Origin: Antennarius striatus
Taxonomy: Eukaryota; Chordata; Actinopteri; Lophiiformes; Antennariidae
DNA: 64,000 nucleotides
Assembly (NCBI RefSeq): GCF_040054535.1
Contig: NC_090781.1
Span: 7,857,482-7,921,481 of the forward strand
Direction: 5' to 3'
Part shown: positions 20,314-64,000 of the stretch, piece by piece
Layout: every line of letters starts with the position of its first letter
Position numbering within the stretch: the first letter of the stretch is position 1
Made by a program: the position numbers and the translations under genes
Notes under the pieces: generated by a model
The model's input: the letters and a program-made list of their open reading frames with translations, nothing else
What the model was told of the DNA's origin: nothing
The model's database searches: none

Positions 20314-21581
20314 TCAAAGCAAGACTTTTTTCAGAGCTGTAAGACTGAATCCTTTAGATCTCATCTTCACTTTAATGTCTTCTTGAGTCTGTTTCAATGG
20401 AGTCTTCATCAGATAGGCAATCCTCCTGAAACCTTCTTCTAGTCCAATGCCAGTGATGGCTGAACAGGGCTGGATGAACCAGGCCCTGCCCTCACACACT
20501 GTCCTCAAGTCCAGCTTCAGGCAAAGCGCTTCAGGGCTTAGAGCTCCATGAAGATCCTGTTTGTTGGCAAGAATCACGACAGGAACTCCTTTGAGACTTT
20601 CGTACCTCATGACCTAAAAAGTCGAGAAAACAAATAAATAACATTCATCTCTACATTGTTGAACAAACCTTTTTGAGAATGTTTATTTGACCATAAGCAG
20701 TAAATAGACACTTTATACTTGGTGGAAGTTGAAGAATGAATCTTTGAGGTCAATATTTCTATGAGATTTAGCAAACTGTTGATAAATTATTTAAATGAGC
20801 ACAGATCATTAAAGTCTTTACAATATGGAATGCTATCATCCATTCATTAAAGGGTCCTTCTAAATATGTTTCAAGAATGTGACAAGTTTAGACTGGACAA
20901 AATTATTAAAGTCATCTCTTTCTTTCTTTCTCATTTAAAACTCATCACTGCATAATATGCAAATAATCTTCACTAAGACCTCTGTGCTTGATGTTTGCTC
21001 AGTGGAGCATTCACAGTTTGGTTTTGTCAGTTCCATATTAAGCAATGGTTGGCCTCATAGGTGTTGTGATGTTATTAGATTATAATTGCCTGTTCACATA
21101 TGTGAGAACTGTGGAGCTTCTGTCCATGAGTGTTAAACCATTCACATCCATCATAAGCTGAGTAATAGAACAACAAGCAATGTTAATTTTAAAAGCCTAT
21201 AAAAGCTGAATAAAAATATTAAGAAATCCGCTCGAGCCGAGAAGGGCGTAGTATTCTCTTAATTACCCTATGAAGTTCCTTGCGGGCCTCGTCCAGCCGT
21301 TTTTGGTCCCAGCTGTCGACCACAAACACCAGACCAGCTGTGTCCGTGTAGTGATGCTTCCAATGGGGCCTCATTTTCTTCTGGCCCCCAATGTCCCACA
21401 CTGTCAGGCCCGGGCTGCTTCTGTCTGTCTCCAGCGGCTCCACATTGAAGCCCACAGTTGGTACAGTTATCACGCTCTCATTATACTTTAGTTTGTAAAG
21501 CAATGTGGTCTTTCCTGATCCATCCAGACCCAACATCAGGACCTGTGCTTGTTTAGGAATCTTGGACCCTTGTATACCCAT
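20314..21581 (-). CDS. arl14: ADP-ribosylation factor-like GTPase, Arl14-like (two exons)
   Basis: Exon 1 is 21267-21581 and exon 2 is 20314-20613, joined GT-AG to 204 residues (human ARL14 192). Gly2 fits N-myristoylation, the membrane anchor of Arf/Arl proteins. GTPase motifs: P-loop GLDGSGKT (18-25), switch I Thr42 in PTVGF, WDIGGQ (62-67) with catalytic Gln67, NKQD (122-125) and the CSA base-contact motif (155-157). ARL14 is described as acting in MHC class II vesicle movement in mammals (family knowledge). The identity of ARL14 rather than ARL11 rests on position between kpna4 and ppm1l plus overall similarity. The intron falls between R105 and V106, well before the NKQD motif; the human gene is intronless in its coding part as I recall it. 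The C-terminal tail (about 25 residues after the Arf core) is basic. Confidence 0.9.
20614..21266 (-). other. arl14: arl14 intron
   Basis: A 653-bp phase-0 intron with donor GTAATT and acceptor TTTTTAG on the minus strand. AT-rich; no element was seen inside. Confidence 0.85.
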
Positions 21582-21625
21582 GTCTTAAAAGTGCTAAGTC
21601 TATATCCAAAAGATAATGTTTCCTT

Positions 21626-21634
21626 CTTTATATA
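21626..21634 (-). promoter_or_regulatory. arl14: TATA-box-like motif upstream of arl14
   Basis: On the minus strand TATATAAAG lies about 45-53 bp upstream of the arl14 ATG. If used, the 5' UTR would be only about 20 nt. A noncoding upstream exon is equally possible, so this is only a candidate. Confidence 0.35.
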
Positions 21635-21639
21635 ACCGT

Positions 21640-24600
21640 CTGTAGCCAATGGTCCCTCTGTATCGCTGTATCTGTCGGCTGTGGCCGGTTGGTCCCTTTT
21701 GGATACTGTCTGCAATGGATACGCTTTATTTATTCACAGACAGAATAATCCCTCCCCCCCTGTCCTGATGGGATTTCGTCTGCACCAGCGTAGCTTTCAG
21801 TAAAGCTATTTATATCTATAGTGACAGTGCAACTAAGTTCTCCAGTTACCAAACCACAGCAAGGGGCCACATCACACCTGCCCAGGATGGTCACGCACAC
21901 CAGCAGACAGGAAGTCCGTGTTTGGCTCAATATTGTGTTTCTTCCTGGATTGACGTCTCACAGCAGTGACATCACAGGGACATTTTGGTTGATTGCTCAT
22001 CTTTAATTGTGGGGAAAGGTTGGCACTATGTAGACTAAAGTTTTGCTTTCCAAAAAAGTCTTTTTAAAAGTGTTTACCAATTCTCAGTTTACCTCAAATG
22101 AATATGCAGGACTACTGTACATGTTTCATTTTACTGAGTTGTAACGTATGCTCTGATTTAAACTTGAACTGATCAGGATTCGGTACTGGCAGGACCAAAA
22201 TATGTTCCTCACTTTACTCATGGACTTCTGTAAGGGACAGCTTTCAATCATTTGGCATAGATTGACAAAAATCAAGCTTTATTGATCAATATAATTAATT
22301 GTCATGTGATGTTAGGGATTATTTTTCTGCTGCATTTTCTCCTCTGAGACAAGTAGAATAAAAGAAAACGTCATGGGAAAAAGTGGCAAACTAACATCTC
22401 ATGAGGGCAAAATACCAAGGATGCATTTCCATCACTATAATTGATTTATTCTGAATAAAATAGATGAAATATCAAGGACATGTACTGGGTATAATTTATT
22501 TTGATGGATATTTTCTTTAAAAAGAAAAAGGCATAATATACATGATCATTTATCATTTTAATGTAACATTTTCAATTTAATCTTTAAGAATTTTTTTTAA
22601 CAGTTAATTAAAGTCAACATAAACAAGTACAAATGCCACGTAAACATTCTGTTATGTTCATTATCAAGGAAAAAGGTCAAATGAAAAAGCACAAGCAGTT
22701 TTACTATTATACATATAGATGAAGTTAAACAATTCAGGAATAGGAACATACTGTAACTCTTTTCATTGCTATAGAAACAGTGGAGGTGTCATACTAACAT
22801 TATATACAACCTTCTCAGAATGTCTGGAATATCATACATTCTTTTAAATGGTGTTATTTTACAGGAGTAGTGAGTTTTGCAGTGAGTTTGTTATGATCCA
22901 TTCCATCACATCAAAAACCGTGAATCCTTTCTGACAGTTCTCTTGAAAACAGTACAAAGACATTAAATCAACTTCATTGATTTTTGTAAATATATGGTTA
23001 GTCTGAATTTCATGCCAGCAATATATCTCAAAAAAGTTGATGAAAGGGCAACAAAAGCCTTGGGAAGTTGTGGAACGCTCACAAACACCAGATTGATCCA
23101 TTCCACAGGTGTAGAGGTTATCTGGTCAGGTGCTCGCATCATGGAAAGGGCATCCTGGAAAGGATCAGTGATTCACAAACAGAGATGGGAGACCTTCACC
23201 ACTTTGTGAAAATCCTTCGGCAAGTAGTCCAATACTTTAAAAATAACCTTTAACACTAAACACTTTATTGCAATTTGAGGATTTCACCATTTACTGACTG
23301 TAATATCATCAAAAGATGCAGGGAAGATGCAACAATCTTTAAACAACGGGGGCAAGGATGAAAAGACGCATGCTTCAACCTCACAGCCGGGACTGCTTTA
23401 AAAACCACCGTGATTTTATGTAGCATAAAACAACATGAGTACTGGAACACGTATGAAAACCATTATGAGTAAACAGAGTCACTACATTTACAATTCAGAC
23501 TCTACCAAATGAAACAAACTGTTTATTATCATCCAGAAACACGGTTGACAGCATTCATCTCAGATGGACTGACGCAAAGAAAAGAACATAAGAACATCTA
23601 GAATTACCTGACTTTAAAAAAAAGAAAGAAAAAGAAGGTGATTGTGAATCTTTTTTAAAATTTGTTGCAGGCATTAAATTCAGAATGATTTTTTTTTTTT
23701 TTTTACAAATATATACAGTTCATCAGTTTTAACATTAAATATATTTCCGTCAAACAAATTCATTTAGCATAAAAAGCAAATTATCCAATTTCATTTTATT
23801 GTAATTTTAGTTCAGGTTTCAGCTTCTTTTTGAACTTGAGTTTTGTTTTTTTCTTCAACAACAGACAGGAAATGAAGACTTAAAAGATAAGGCAACAATA
23901 ACACATTTCATTCAAAGGCTGATTACATTTCATTACAGTTCAGGAACATTTGATATCCTGCATCACGAAGAAACACAAGTCTCTTAGGGAATATGACGTC
24001 AACAGACGGCAATGTAACAGTAATTTGATTTTTTTTCACGATATTAGCCTGATATTATGTAGAAAATGAGAATATAAGAACAGTGAGTCAAAGAAAGCAT
24101 AACATATCAATATGTAAAACACAAGCCTGTTAAATCTTAATCTTTAATAGTAATTAATTCAAATTATATGAAATATTATCAGACTGTAATCACTTCAACA
24201 AATATATTATCAATTATTACATTTTTCTTAAACATTGTAATGAACTGTTAATGTTTTTGCATAATTAAATAACTTATAAAGCATAATGCTTATGTTAATA
24301 ATTAGCAGTTAAGAGTTTTACAACATTGTCACTATATTATCTGAGAGGATATTGCTTTAAAAAACTTGTTTGATATTTTAAACACAAAGTGAAGCTCGTT
24401 GACCATCTATTGCACCATCCAGCCGTTGTGAACAGGATGGTAATGAGTGTATCTGGACAACTCGAAGTAGAGACTCCGTCAATAGGCTTAACAATCAGAC
24501 AGAGGCTGAAAATAACAACAATTGTTTTACATAAACTAAAAGGTTCAAAAGCTAAATTCATAATAGGGCAACTCAATACAAAACACTCAATAATTCCCCA

Positions 24601-25296
24601 CGCTGAGCAAGCATTTTAATCAATTCTTTTGCCGTACAATGAGGTTGGTATTTGAACAAGCATAAGCAAGTTATCATTTGTGTCGTTTAGGCTTAAAGGG
24701 AGTCGAGTCATATTGATGGTTTAAAGCAGACGTGCATGATCCAGAACACAGATGCTCATCAGGATGGATATTCAGCGGACACAGAAACAACAATGTGACG
24801 TGGAAACATAACAGAGATTAAATGGTCACACAGACATCCAGTTAAAGACATCAAGCTTCAAATAATGTGGACGGGAAACGGCATGCTATCTCATATCCTT
24901 TAAATTTGTCATTATCGACCAAACGATGAGTTGACTGTTAATGTAACAATATTATGCATGTTTATCACATGGACAGACACACACTCATAAAAGTGTGTAT
25001 TGCTACAGGGTGCTAAATCTCTTAATTTGCATAACAGTGACCGAGCTCACATTATGTCTGACTGACACGGCTAAGCCTAATGAAAGACATTATCTTACAT
25101 GTTTGTATTTTTTTAACAATAAAAGCAGAGGAGGGTAGAAGGCGGAGGGTTTGACTGGAGTATGAACTTCTGTATCTTTGATGGAAATAGATCTCGCTCA
25201 AAAAAATGTGGATCCAGATAATAAATCTTTTATCTTCAGCCCATTCTATTTTAACCATATTCAAACATGTTATACGCTGCATGATCAACTGGTGCT
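21640..25296 (-). other. ppm1l: arl14-ppm1l interval, largely probable ppm1l 3' UTR
   Basis: About 3.6 kb separates the arl14 upstream region from the ppm1l stop codon. From about 22.5 to 24.7 kb it is very AT-rich, with many minus-strand AATAAA hexamers (for example 22446-22451 and 22494-22499), as in a long vertebrate 3' UTR. The exact transcript end cannot be chosen. No other gene was recognised. Confidence 0.35.

Positions 25297-64000
<38,704 letters not shown>

Overview
This window is vertebrate nuclear DNA, almost certainly from a ray-finned (teleost, probably percomorph) fish. The genes have short spliced exons with GT-AG introns, (CA)n/(TG)n microsatellites are abundant, and several dispersed repeat types familiar from fish genomes are present. 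The gene order smc4 - trim59 - kpna4 - arl14 - ppm1l matches the human 3q25.33 neighbourhood, which strengthens every gene call.

Layout. 395-1853 (+): last five coding exons of smc4 (condensin ATPase). 3524-5481 (-): complete trim59 in four coding exons, tail to tail with smc4. 9445-19010 (-): complete kpna4 (importin alpha-3), 17 coding exons that join without a frame break into 520 residues; its promoter region is at about 19.0-19.25 kb. 20314-21581 (-): a small Arf-like GTPase, arl14-like, in two exons. 25297-64000 (-): ppm1l, a PP2C-type phosphatase, in four exons spread over more than 38 kb; the end of its first exon lies in the last 61 bases of the window. Its introns (about 2.5, 10.3 and 25 kb) make up most of the window and hold most of the repeats.

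The genes do not form an operon-like unit. Smc4 acts in chromosome condensation, Trim59 is a membrane-anchored RING E3 ligase, Kpna4 is a nuclear import adaptor, Arl14 is a vesicle-traffic GTPase, and Ppm1l is a membrane-bound Ser/Thr phosphatase of stress-kinase pathways. The conserved linkage is positional.

Accessory content: two 5'-truncated LINE remnants on the minus strand (one with long flanking direct repeats, 260 bp from a ppm1l exon), a three-level nested repeat at 36.5-37.35 kb, three copies of an inverted-terminal-repeat MITE, a repeat pair in opposite orientation on either side of ppm1l exon 2, and two tight hairpins. The most novel candidate is an unrecognised plus-strand reading frame at 31.7-32.1 kb. 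It encodes one membrane segment and a charged helix, and is followed by a poly(A) signal and an A-rich tail. Evidence is from reading the sequence and recalling families; no database search was possible.
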